45,823 nt of DNA, from NCBI GenBank assembly GCA_020725385.1, contig DYFC01000018.1, positions 1-45,823 of the forward strand, read 5' to 3'. Under the pieces are notes generated by a model that did not search any database, was not told where the DNA came from, and was given only the letters and a program-made list of their open reading frames with translations. The position numbers were made by a program, and so were the translations under genes. The DNA comes from Nitrospira japonica (GTDB lineage: Bacteria > Nitrospirota > Thermodesulfovibrionia > Thermodesulfovibrionales > SM23-35). This document shows positions 34,391 to 42,548 of the stretch, piece by piece (the first letter of the stretch is position 1; the number at the start of each line of letters is the position of its first letter).

Positions 34391-34774
34391 TTAATCTAAT
34401 TTTATTTGAAGAATTTCGCTTACTTTATTTAGTAAATCATTTATATTAAAAGGTTTTGTTATATAAAAATCAGCGCCAGAGGCTTTAGCTTTTTCCCTGT
34501 CAGCTTCTTGTCCTTTGGCAGTCAAAATTACAATATAAGGTATTTTTTCCGGAGGCTCGCTCTTGATTTTTTGACAAACTTCAAACCCGTTCATTTTTGG
34601 CATCATGACATCAAGAAAAATTAATTCGGGTTGTTTTTCTCTTATAATATCAAGAGCAACGAGACCGTTCTCGGCAGTGAGAATTTCAACGTTTTTTTCT
34701 TCAAAAGGTTCGAGAATTTGCTCTAAGAGATTTCGAATAATAGGGTCGTCATCTACTATTAATATTCTTTTCAT
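34391..34774 (-). CDS. Single-domain response regulator of the TusA-binding protein-kinase operon
   Basis: I start at the ATG at 34774, 1 nt after the kinase stop, where AAAGGAA precedes it by 5 nt; the longer frame would add 18 non-receiver residues and overlap the kinase. The 127 residues are one receiver domain: LIVDDDP, Asp55 in FLDVMMPKMNG, Thr in ILTAKG and Lys in YITKPF. It has no output domain. The upstream kinase is the expected phosphodonor, and the regulator should act through protein contacts or another regulator not seen here. Confidence 0.9.
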   Translation of the reverse strand: MKRILIVDDDPIIRNLLEQILEPFEEKNVEILTAENGLVALDIIREKQPELIFLDVMMPKMNGFEVCQKIKSEPPEKIPYIVILTAKGQEADREKAKASGADFYITKPFNINDLLNKVSEILQIKLD

Positions 34775-34775
34775 T

Positions 34776-36659
34776 TTATTCCTTTTCTGTATAATTGTAT
34801 TCCATTTTGTTGATATTTGAAACATCATTTATATTTTTCAAAGGAAGTGTAAAATAAAAAGTACTTCCTTTGCCAAGTTCGCTTTCAACCCATATTTTTC
34901 CACCATAGTGTTCAATTATCTGTTTGCATATGGAAAGTCCGAGTCCGGTGCCTGTTGGTTTATCTGTAAGTGTATCACCTGCCTGCCTGAATTTTTCAAA
35001 TACATGATCTTTTTCTGTTTCAGAAATGCCGATTCCGGTATCAGAAACACTTACTAAAATACTATTGTCTAATTTTTTTGCTTTACAAGTTACAGAACCG
35101 GTGTCGGTAAATTTAACTGCATTAGAAAGAAGATTTATAATAACCTGAATTATCCTATCTTTGTCACATATGATTTCGGGTAGATTTTCTTCAATATCTT
35201 TTATTAATAGAAGTTTCTTTTGCTCAAAAAGCGCAGATGTCGCGATAATAGCCTGTTCAATCGCATCAGCAGGACGTACATTTTCAAGTTTCCAATCAAT
35301 TCTTCCAGCCTCAAGTTTGGAGATATCAAGAACATCGTTTATTAGAGCAGTAAGGCGTTCACTCTCTGAAAGTATGATATTTATATTATCCCGAATGCGA
35401 GAAATAGATTTAAGAACCCTTTTGTTATCATTTGTTACATTAGGAAATATATCTTCTTCGAGTCTTTTCTTAATAATTTCTGTAAAACCTCTCACAGAGG
35501 TTAAAGGTGTTCTTAATTCATGCGAAACAGTAGATATGAAGTCAGTTTTCATACGATCAACTTCTTTTTCAGATGTAATATCTCTTATGAGAATTACGGC
35601 TCCAATTCCTTTGTCATCTGATTGTATTGTTTCTTTATGAATCCCTGTAGCAACAGCCTTGCCGATTCTTTTATGAGCAAGTTCTATTTCAGTTGTGAAT
35701 ATCTGATCAGCATTCATCCTGCTTTTTTCGACAACCTCTGCAAAATTATCACCAAAAATACTTCTGCAATTCCTCCCGATAAAATCCGATTCTCTCATAT
35801 TGAACATGTATGACAAAGCAGGGTTAACATGTGTAATCACACCGTCGGTATCTGTAACAAGAAGACCATCTGCCATATTATCTATTACTGCTGTCAGATA
35901 AGCAAGGGTATTTTGAAGTTCCACAATTGCGTCATTTATAGCCTGTTCGTAACGGTCAAAGACCTCGTGAAGATCGGTTGCCATAGATTTCATTGTATTA
36001 GCGAGAAGACCTATTTCATCATCAGATTTTATATCAACCGGAGAAGAAAAATCATGCAAGGTAAGCTTCTTGGCATAATCTGTCAAAGCATTCAATGGTT
36101 GGGAAACTTTATTAACAAGAATATAGGCTATAGTTATACTGAAAATGAATATAAGCGAAATTAATATTAATTGACGAATCATTGCTGATTTCATTTGAGC
36201 CATGATATTGTTTTTGTCCATTCCTACATGAACATAACCTGCAATGCCCTCGAGTATAGGAGATGTAATGTCAATAAAGGTACCCAACCCTTCAAATACT
36301 ATTTCTTTTACATAAGTATCTCTTGGCTTATCATTTTTTATTTTTGAGATTTCATCGGGGATTGTTGGAATAAATGTGTGTGAGATTATATCTCCATTTG
36401 CATCAACAACGAATATATATGATACACCGCTTATTTCAAGGAATCGATCTATCATAGCCTGAATAGTAGAAGCATCTCTATTTAAGAGAGTTTCGATGCT
36501 TGAGCTTGCAACACTTTTTGCGATAGCGGTTCCTTTGCTTTTGTATTCCTGGAGAAGGTCATTATAGAGATTCCAGCCTGTAGAAATTGCAATTGTAAAA
36601 GCTATTATCATGAATAGGATTATAATCAACAACAGGGTTTTCTTGAAAAGTTTTGACAT
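34776..36659 (-). CDS. Membrane sensor histidine kinase: Cache-like sensor, HAMP, PAS, HisKA, HATPase
   Basis: The 627 residues have membrane segments at about 8-27 and 162-182, with an external domain between them that resembles a single Cache fold (YIFVVDANGDIISHTF). HAMP (183-237), a coiled stretch, PAS (about 255-365), HisKA with His380 (STVSHELRTPLTSVRGF) and HATPase (SVSDTGIGIS, GTGLGLSICKQI) follow. It has no receiver domain. Its start shares one base with the stop of the periplasmic binding protein gene, so the two are translationally coupled. The binding protein is therefore a likely ligand-presenting partner for the external domain, with the single-domain regulator just downstream. 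Confidence 0.92.
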   Translation of the reverse strand: MSKLFKKTLLLIIILFMIIAFTIAISTGWNLYNDLLQEYKSKGTAIAKSVASSSIETLLNRDASTIQAMIDRFLEISGVSYIFVVDANGDIISHTFIPTIPDEISKIKNDKPRDTYVKEIVFEGLGTFIDITSPILEGIAGYVHVGMDKNNIMAQMKSAMIRQLILISLIFIFSITIAYILVNKVSQPLNALTDYAKKLTLHDFSSPVDIKSDDEIGLLANTMKSMATDLHEVFDRYEQAINDAIVELQNTLAYLTAVIDNMADGLLVTDTDGVITHVNPALSYMFNMRESDFIGRNCRSIFGDNFAEVVEKSRMNADQIFTTEIELAHKRIGKAVATGIHKETIQSDDKGIGAVILIRDITSEKEVDRMKTDFISTVSHELRTPLTSVRGFTEIIKKRLEEDIFPNVTNDNKRVLKSISRIRDNINIILSESERLTALINDVLDISKLEAGRIDWKLENVRPADAIEQAIIATSALFEQKKLLLIKDIEENLPEIICDKDRIIQVIINLLSNAVKFTDTGSVTCKAKKLDNSILVSVSDTGIGISETEKDHVFEKFRQAGDTLTDKPTGTGLGLSICKQIIEHYGGKIWVESELGKGSTFYFTLPLKNINDVSNINKMEYNYTEKE

Positions 36660-37921
36660 TATTTAATTTTCCACCTATCCCAGTTTTTTAAAGGAACAAA
36701 TCTTCCATCCTGAAAAGTTGTATAATAAACTTTATCAATTCCCTGATGTTTATCCGGAGAAAAACTGACATTGACATCAATTCCTATGTCAAGATTCTTT
36801 ATACCTTCAACTACTTGTTTAATGTTTGATTTCACAATCTGTTTTCCCATTCTTTTTAATATCTCGACCAAAAGCTTGGCATTTAAAAAACCTTCAAAAC
36901 TTACAAAGCTATATCGTAAGGGTTTATAATTCTTATCGATCAAATTATCAGGTGGTATAGGATCATAAGCATCTATCAGGTCTCTATATTGACGAACAGC
37001 GCTAAGAGAGATGTCTTCATAACTCGGTACAACCTGAGAATTTATAAGGTTTTTAGTATAGGTTTTGCCGGTTTCCTGTTCTGCTTTCATGAGTAGATCA
37101 ATTAAAAATTCACTTCCAACAAAAGAAACATTTGCTATCGGCACATTCCAACCCGAGTCACGAGCATCCCTTATAAAAGCTGCACATGCTGCATAGGCAC
37201 CGACTGAGATAATAGCATCCGGATTACTTTTCCTTAGTATATCAACCTGGATTTTCATACTTTCATTGAACTTTGTACCTCTTTTATAAGTTGCTTCTCC
37301 GACTATATCGAGGCCATACTTTGCAAGAGTCAATTTTACACCGTTCCATCCACTTCTTCCATAAGCATCTGCTTGATAGAAAACAGCAATGCGTTTCCTG
37401 CCTATTTTGATAAAATTATTGACAAGTCCTTCGGTCTCCTGAAAATAAGATGCTCTGAAATTGAAGACATATTTATCATATGGTGGTTGTCTATGCGGTT
37501 CAGCGCCTGTAAAAGGAAAAAATAAATATATATTTCTGTTACTATAACTTTTTAGTAAAGGTAAAACCCTTGTTACTGTCGGAGTTCCAAGATAATCAAA
37601 TAAAAGAAAGACATTGTCTTTTTCGATAAGTTTTATCGTATTTTCAATCGCAGGAGTAGGGTTATAACCATCATCATAAGGAATGATGATTATTTTTTTA
37701 CCATTTATTCCTCCATTATCATTTATATAATTTATATATGCCATTGACCCTCGATAGAGTTCACTTCCAAGTCCTCCGGTAGGTCCTTTGAATGCAGCCG
37801 ACATTCCTATAAGGATTTCATTAGAATTTGCTTCTGCACTCGAAAAGATTAAAAAAATCCCGATTAAATGAACTAATAATTTAAAACTGAACCTGACAAC
37901 GTTTAACACCTTCACCTTCAT
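36659..37921 (-). CDS. Periplasmic binding protein, Leu/Ile/Val (type 1) family
   Basis: A signal peptide ends near SSAEA at about residue 32. The mature protein starts NEILIGMSAAFKGPTGGLG, with the two-lobed type 1 fold shown by SELYRGSMAYINYINDNGGINGKKI, KRIAVFYQADAYGRSGWNG and DAIISVGAYAACAAFIRDARDSG. Such proteins bind amino acids, amides or small organic acids; the ligand here is unknown. No permease or ATPase gene is nearby. The gene lies between tusA (41-nt overlap with its end) and the histidine kinase (1-nt overlap), so it most likely delivers a ligand signal to the kinase instead of a transporter. Confidence 0.88.
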   Translation of the reverse strand: MKVKVLNVVRFSFKLLVHLIGIFLIFSSAEANSNEILIGMSAAFKGPTGGLGSELYRGSMAYINYINDNGGINGKKIIIIPYDDGYNPTPAIENTIKLIEKDNVFLLFDYLGTPTVTRVLPLLKSYSNRNIYLFFPFTGAEPHRQPPYDKYVFNFRASYFQETEGLVNNFIKIGRKRIAVFYQADAYGRSGWNGVKLTLAKYGLDIVGEATYKRGTKFNESMKIQVDILRKSNPDAIISVGAYAACAAFIRDARDSGWNVPIANVSFVGSEFLIDLLMKAEQETGKTYTKNLINSQVVPSYEDISLSAVRQYRDLIDAYDPIPPDNLIDKNYKPLRYSFVSFEGFLNAKLLVEILKRMGKQIVKSNIKQVVEGIKNLDIGIDVNVSFSPDKHQGIDKVYYTTFQDGRFVPLKNWDRWKIK

Positions 37922-38105
37922 CTTTTATCCATAATAAAGTTTTATTATTTCGCCTGCACCAGTTTTTGACATCATTTTCAAATGTTGAGCAATCAGCAAT
38001 AACTTCAAGAATGTCATTCTTTTTTAGTTTTAAGGCTTTTATGGTCATCTGAATTGTGGGCTGCGGACACTTTAATCCCCTGGCATCAAGCAAAACAACG
38101 GACAA
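37881..38105 (-). CDS. TusA-family sulfurtransferase
   Basis: The 74 residues contain the TusA motif GLKCPQPT with Cys13, and a two-layer alpha/beta pattern (LEVIADCSTFENDVKNWCRRN). TusA proteins carry a persulfide for tRNA thiolation, molybdopterin and sulfur metabolism. The start is TTG at 38105, placed 7 nt after AGGAGG. The end overlaps the binding-protein gene by 41 nt in another frame, so it is the first gene of the operon. A sulfur carrier next to a binding protein and kinase is unexpected; it may be a regulatory partner or just share the promoter. Confidence 0.88.
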   Translation of the reverse strand: MSVVLLDARGLKCPQPTIQMTIKALKLKKNDILEVIADCSTFENDVKNWCRRNNKTLLWIKDEGEGVKRCQVQF

Positions 38106-38285
38106 TTATTAACCTCCTGTTTTATATAAATGCAATGCCTACTTGCTGAAAAGAAATACTATTGAGTTATTTGGTTATTAAAAATTATAAATTTATATAT
38201 TTTAAAATTAAATCTGGTAATTATTTTAAAAAAAATTAGAGCAAATAATCAAATATTTCTTAAAATGGATGAGCCACAAGACCTG

Positions 38286-38404
38286 TTGCCTCATTTAAAA
38301 ATCTAAATGAAAAACCTTTCGGTTGCCTTAACTAAAATATATCTTTAGTCCTTTTTAATCCTTGTAATGTTTTACTGTTTCATTTAGATTTTTAAATGAG
38401 GCAA
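38286..38404. repeat. Perfect 27-bp inverted repeat with 65-bp spacer
   Basis: The arms 38286-38312 and 38378-38404 are exact reverse complements (TTGCCTCATTTA... and ...TAAATGAGGCAA). The spacer holds smaller stems: AACC/GGTT and ACTAAA/TTTAGT (38331-38336 with 38344-38349). A third, imperfect copy of the right arm begins near 38412 (GTTTCAGTTAGATTTTT). It lies in the 389-bp gap between tusA and rnpB. It may be a small non-autonomous element, a cruciform or a strong bidirectional transcription barrier; no coding frame is visible. Confidence 0.85.
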
Positions 38405-38447
38405 TGAATAAGTTTCAGTTAGATTTTTGATGTGGGGATTCGACTAC

Positions 38448-38476
38448 TTTTCAAATTTTAGATTTTATTATATAAT
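38448..38476 (+). promoter_or_regulatory. Predicted promoter of rnpB
   Basis: TTTTCA (38448-38453) and TATAAT (38471-38476) are separated by 17 bp, placing the start about 12 nt before the P1 stem at 38495. Confidence 0.4.
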
Positions 38477-38494
38477 AATAAAAATCTGTTATAA

Positions 38495-38875
38495 ATCAGA
38501 GCAGGTTGTGTGGCTGCTCCATAGTTTAAGAATACTTATGGAGAGGAAAGTCTGAGCTCTACAGGGCAAGGCGGTCGTTAATAGCGACTGGGGGTAACCC
38601 TAAGGAAAGTGCCACAGAAAGGGAAACCGCTTTGTTATAAACGAAGCAAGGGTGAAAAGGTGAGGTAAGAGCTCACCAGATGAGACGGTAACGACTCATG
38701 CTTGGTAAACCCCGCCTTGAGCAAGGTCAAATAGGTTCTGCTTTGAGAGGTGCCCCCTCGAATCCTGAATTCTACAGGAGGCAGAACGGGTTGTGACCGC
38801 AATAATCCTGCAGTAATGCCGGATATTAGATGAATAGCCACAATAACAGAACTCGGCTTATAAGCCTGCTCTGAT
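38495..38875 (+). ncRNA. rnpB: RNase P RNA (bacterial type A)
   Basis: The ends pair as P1: ATCAGAGCAGG (38495-38505) with CCTGCTCTGAT (38865-38875). The conserved core is plain: GAGAGGAAAGTC near 38540, ACAGAAAGGGAAACCGC in the middle, and the closing AACAGAACTCGGCTTAT segment near 38844-38862 that forms P4 with the 5' core. It is the catalytic RNA that trims tRNA 5' ends. At 381 nt the size is typical. No terminator hairpin follows; the lysR gene starts only 23 nt later. Confidence 0.96.
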
Positions 38876-38898
38876 TATAAATTTAATTGGAGGTTTAG

Positions 38899-39807
38899 AT
38901 GGAAGATCATAAACTGAAAGTTTTCTGCACAGTAGCTGAAACAAAGAGCTTTTCAAAAACCTCGGAAATTATTCATTTAACGCAACCAGCGGTGAGTCTT
39001 CAGATACAAGCCCTTGAAGAAAGATATGAAACTAAATTGTTTGATAGATCTTCAAGTACAGTGACCCTCACACCTGCAGGCGAAGTTCTTTATAAATTTG
39101 CAAAAGAAATTCTTGCACTTTATGCAGCAGCCGAGAAAGCCATTAGTAAACAAATTGGACTTGTAAAAGGCAGTCTTACAATTGGCGCAGGTTCGAATAT
39201 AGGCAACTACATTTTACCCAGTGTTATAACTGATTTCAAGAATACCAATCCTAAAATAAAAATATACCTTTTAGTTGGTAATTCAAAACGTGTTATCGAA
39301 TTACTTAATTCCGGTAATATTGATATTGGTTTAGTTGAAGGTGATATTTCACGACAGAAAATGGTTGTTCGAAAACTTATTTCGGATGAGTTAATACTTA
39401 TAGTGCCTCCATCACATCCATGGGCGAAAAGAAAAGATGTGTCAATCTCAGAAATTGTGAGGGAACCTTTTATATTCAGGGAGGCTGGTTCAGGAACGAG
39501 ACAGATGATTGAGAAATATCTTGCAAGACATGGTATTACCCCGCATGACATGAAAATAAGCACTGTTCTTGGAAGTACTGAGGCTATTAAAGACGCTGTT
39601 GAAAATGGTCTTGGTGTCTCAATAATATCAAGATGGGCTGTGCGGAAAGAAAGTAAATACGGCACATTAAAAGCACTTAATATAAAAGAAGAAAAAATGG
39701 TGAGGGACTTTTCCCTTGTAATCAACAAAAACTCGGTTTCTTCAAATTCACTCGAAGAGTTTCTTGCTTTTCTCAAGGCGTATCCATTCGATAAATTACT
39801 CCAGTAG
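38899..39807 (+). CDS. LysR-type transcriptional regulator
   Basis: TTGGAGG precedes the ATG. The 302 residues have the N-terminal winged helix (LKVFCTVAETKSFSKTSEII, LTQPAVSLQIQALE) and a type 2 binding-protein-like effector domain (GSLTIGAGSNIGNYILPSVI, GLVEGDI, EAGSGTRQMIEKYL, GLGVSIISRWAV). LysR regulators bind a small molecule and switch a usually adjacent operon. The nearest candidates are its own gene with rnpB, or the divergent tusA operon about 790 bp upstream. The effector is unknown; CysB/CysL-like sulfur regulators are one group with similar N-termini. Confidence 0.92.
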   Translation: MEDHKLKVFCTVAETKSFSKTSEIIHLTQPAVSLQIQALEERYETKLFDRSSSTVTLTPAGEVLYKFAKEILALYAAAEKAISKQIGLVKGSLTIGAGSNIGNYILPSVITDFKNTNPKIKIYLLVGNSKRVIELLNSGNIDIGLVEGDISRQKMVVRKLISDELILIVPPSHPWAKRKDVSISEIVREPFIFREAGSGTRQMIEKYLARHGITPHDMKISTVLGSTEAIKDAVENGLGVSIISRWAVRKESKYGTLKALNIKEEKMVRDFSLVINKNSVSSNSLEEFLAFLKAYPFDKLLQ

Positions 39808-39864
39808 AACTGCAAATGTGCTTTCAACTAAACATACCCCAGAGAATTAGATGTTGCGTGTAAT

Positions 39865-41463
39865 TTATTTATCGAAAACCCTATAGTCTATTTCCCCGAA
39901 TATATTGTCTCTATATTCAATATTTTCAAGCCATGAAATATTAATATTGCCTGAGATTAAATCGTTATAAAGTCTGTTGAATCGATAAATATGTTCACGA
40001 AGGCGTTTCTCTGCATATTCTTTAGCGTTACCGGTTTTAATTAGAAATGTCCAGTCACTATGTTGAGATAATAATAGTTCTCTTGCTGCCTGATTTATAA
40101 CTCTTCTTTTGATACCTGTTGCTTTCGGATATTTATTAACAAGATATAGCATTCTCTCTGCAGTTTTTATAAGATGTCTGCAAACATAATCATTAGAATC
40201 ATTTACCCATACATTACTAAAACCTTTTTCACCCCAGCTTGACATTGATGGTTCACATGAAAAATTTATTTTATCGCGATATTCGGAAGAATATTCATAA
40301 GTTGTCATCATTCTGAAACAATAATTCCCTTTATCAATCAATCGTATAACAAATTCGAGCCACATTGGACCTTCAAACCACCAGTGTCCCATAAGTTCAG
40401 CGTCATAAGCAGCAGTAACAACCGGTTTAATTTTAAATTCATTGAAAAGACAATCAATTTGTTTATTTCTTTGTAAAACAAAATGCCTGGCATGTTCGGC
40501 AGCTTTCAATATAGCTTTAGTAATGTTATAAGGTTCTTTTTTTTCCGACCCTGTGACTCTGTAGTATTTTATTCCTGTAAATGTTTTTACTCCGAAAGGT
40601 CTTAAAAATGCTTTGATATAATTATTATCAATGTCATATCCAATATCTCTATAAAAATCTCTGTAATCATGATCTCCGGGATACCCACCAATTGAAGACC
40701 ATACCTGTTTGGAAGTTTCTTCATCACGGCCAAAAGCTATAATTCCTGATGGGCACTTAACAGGAGAATAAACTTTAAAAATAGGAGATGGCTTGGCATT
40801 TAAAATTCCGGATGAATCAAGATAGAAAAATTCTAACCCCTGTTCAGAGATATAATGATCATATCCCGGCATAAAACCACATTCAGGAATCCAGATACCT
40901 TTGGGTCTCTTACCGAATATTTTCGTAAAATGTTTTACACCGATTTCTAACTGTGCCCTAACTATTTGTGGAATACCTGAAAAAATTGGTAAAAAAGCAT
41001 GTGTAGCGGCAGAAGAAATTATATGAACCTTTCCGGTTTCACTAATTCTTTTAAAACAGCCGGTAATGTCTTTTTTAAAAGTATCACAGTATAGGTTATA
41101 AATTCTTTTAAACTTTTTGTGATACATGCGCGATAGAATATTAAAACTTTCATCATTACGTGTACGATAAATTTCCATTTCTGATAGTTCTATAAGTCTT
41201 TCAAGATGTCTGATATACCTTGTTTTAAGTAAAGAATTATTTAGCATTTCTATTAAAGTCGGACTTAGAGACATTGTTATACCAAATTTAATCCCGTCAT
41301 TAAATAGCCTGTAAAACATCTCAAGAAGAGGTATATAAGTTTCTGTAAGAGCTTCATAAAACCAGTTTTCTTCAAGAAAATAATCATATTCAGGGTGAAA
41401 AACATAAGGAAGGTGAGCGTGCAAGACCATACAGAGAAATCCTTTATTTGCACTTGGGGTCAT
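39865..41463 (-). CDS. GH57 family glucan branching-type enzyme
   Basis: I start at the ATG at 41463, 2 nt after the lptG stop; the longer frame reads into lptG. The 532 residues have the GH57 motifs HAHLPYV (residues 15-21), WIPECGF with nucleophile Glu194, and AAYDAELMGHWWFEGP with acid/base Asp354, plus SSWGEKGFSNVWV. Spacing matches 1,4-alpha-glucan branching enzymes of the thermophile type, and the C-terminal helical part is present. It would introduce alpha-1,6 branches in glycogen with GlgA encoded 30 kb away. It is in tight order with lptF and lptG, probably by transcription only. Amylopullulanase-type activity is a less likely alternative. Confidence 0.85.
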   Translation of the reverse strand: MTPSANKGFLCMVLHAHLPYVFHPEYDYFLEENWFYEALTETYIPLLEMFYRLFNDGIKFGITMSLSPTLIEMLNNSLLKTRYIRHLERLIELSEMEIYRTRNDESFNILSRMYHKKFKRIYNLYCDTFKKDITGCFKRISETGKVHIISSAATHAFLPIFSGIPQIVRAQLEIGVKHFTKIFGKRPKGIWIPECGFMPGYDHYISEQGLEFFYLDSSGILNAKPSPIFKVYSPVKCPSGIIAFGRDEETSKQVWSSIGGYPGDHDYRDFYRDIGYDIDNNYIKAFLRPFGVKTFTGIKYYRVTGSEKKEPYNITKAILKAAEHARHFVLQRNKQIDCLFNEFKIKPVVTAAYDAELMGHWWFEGPMWLEFVIRLIDKGNYCFRMMTTYEYSSEYRDKINFSCEPSMSSWGEKGFSNVWVNDSNDYVCRHLIKTAERMLYLVNKYPKATGIKRRVINQAARELLLSQHSDWTFLIKTGNAKEYAEKRLREHIYRFNRLYNDLISGNINISWLENIEYRDNIFGEIDYRVFDK

Positions 41464-41465
41464 TT

Positions 41466-42548
41466 TTACTCTGGAACTTTTAAAAATAAATACGCTGAAA
41501 TAATCCCAAATAAACAGGGCATAATACAAGCTGCAATAACAGGGTTTAAAACCTGAGCATATCCCATTGAAAGCATAAAAGTATGAGAAAGCCAGTAAAT
41601 AAAACTGATAAATATTCCAAGTCCTGTAGCAAAAAGTCCGCCGCCTGTTCTTTTGCCGGATACTGACAGGGAAATGCCTAAAACAATCATAAAAAGATTC
41701 GTCAAAGGATAGGATATTTTTCTATAAAAGTCAACAACAAGCTTTTGATCCCGAAACCCGGCAGAGTTAATTTTTTTTATATATAGTTTAAGATCATAAA
41801 TTCCCATATCTTCAGGATTTTTTATACTTGTTGTAAAAAGGTCGGGTGATTCGATACCGGAATAATATATTTCATCATATTTTTTCACTGAACCGGTCTG
41901 AATATCATATTCAATAGCATTATAAAGTATCCACACACCGCTTTTGTCATTTTTCTTTTCCCAGAATGCTTTATCTGCCTCGATTCTTTTTTTCAACCGG
42001 GTATCTTCAAGGATAAAAATACTCAATCCCTTTACCAGTTTTTGATCTGGAATATATAAATCTATTCTCGATAGTGAGTTTTCGGAAGATTTCATCCATA
42101 TCGCATCTTTTTTTATGGTAACCTTTCCGGATTTCTTCATATAGTTCTTTTTAAAATCCAGTAGATAATCGGAAAACTCCGGCACAACGATTTCTCCAAT
42201 AATAAATCCTGCGATACTGAATAAAATACCACCGGTTATAAATGGATAAAATAGCGTTTTCATTCTACCGCTAACTGCTTTAAAAGCGATAATTTCTTTA
42301 TTGCGCGAAGCCTGACTAAAAATAAAGAGGCTGCATATTAATAGAGACATTGGAAGCAGATAGTACAAAATTCTTGGCAGAATTAATATTGTATATTGAA
42401 AGATACTGAAAATGGTTATTTTCCCGGGCAGAAAATCGTCAACCTTGTCAATAATCTCAAGCAAGCTTATGATGAATGCAAGTCCTGGAGCAATGATAAG
42501 CCATATTTTGATAAATTCATTTATGTAATACCTGTAAATAATTTTCAC
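41466..42548 (-). CDS. lptG: LPS export ABC transporter permease LptG
   Basis: The 360 residues have the YjgP/YjgQ layout: three N-terminal membrane helices (about 13-33, 50-85 with LLPMSLLICSLFIFSQASRNKEIIAFKAVSGR, 95-115), a periplasmic beta-jellyroll domain (about 135-270) and three C-terminal helices. It forms the inner-membrane LptB2FG complex that lifts LPS to the periplasmic bridge. Its ATG overlaps the lptF stop by 4 nt. The assignment of G against F rests on gene order and is less sure than the family. Confidence 0.9.
   Translation of the reverse strand: MKIIYRYYINEFIKIWLIIAPGLAFIISLLEIIDKVDDFLPGKITIFSIFQYTILILPRILYYLLPMSLLICSLFIFSQASRNKEIIAFKAVSGRMKTLFYPFITGGILFSIAGFIIGEIVVPEFSDYLLDFKKNYMKKSGKVTIKKDAIWMKSSENSLSRIDLYIPDQKLVKGLSIFILEDTRLKKRIEADKAFWEKKNDKSGVWILYNAIEYDIQTGSVKKYDEIYYSGIESPDLFTTSIKNPEDMGIYDLKLYIKKINSAGFRDQKLVVDFYRKISYPLTNLFMIVLGISLSVSGKRTGGGLFATGLGIFISFIYWLSHTFMLSMGYAQVLNPVIAACIMPCLFGIISAYLFLKVPE

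Noticed and set aside
36659-37921. Amino-acid ABC importer
   Set aside because: Only the binding protein is present; no permease or ATPase gene lies on either side, and the gene is coupled to a kinase instead.
38377-38440. Repeated GTTTCA(T/G)TTAGATTTTT strings that could suggest a CRISPR array
   Set aside because: Only two to three imperfect copies exist, the spacing of 35 nt is too short for repeat plus spacer, one copy is inverted, and no cas gene is present.
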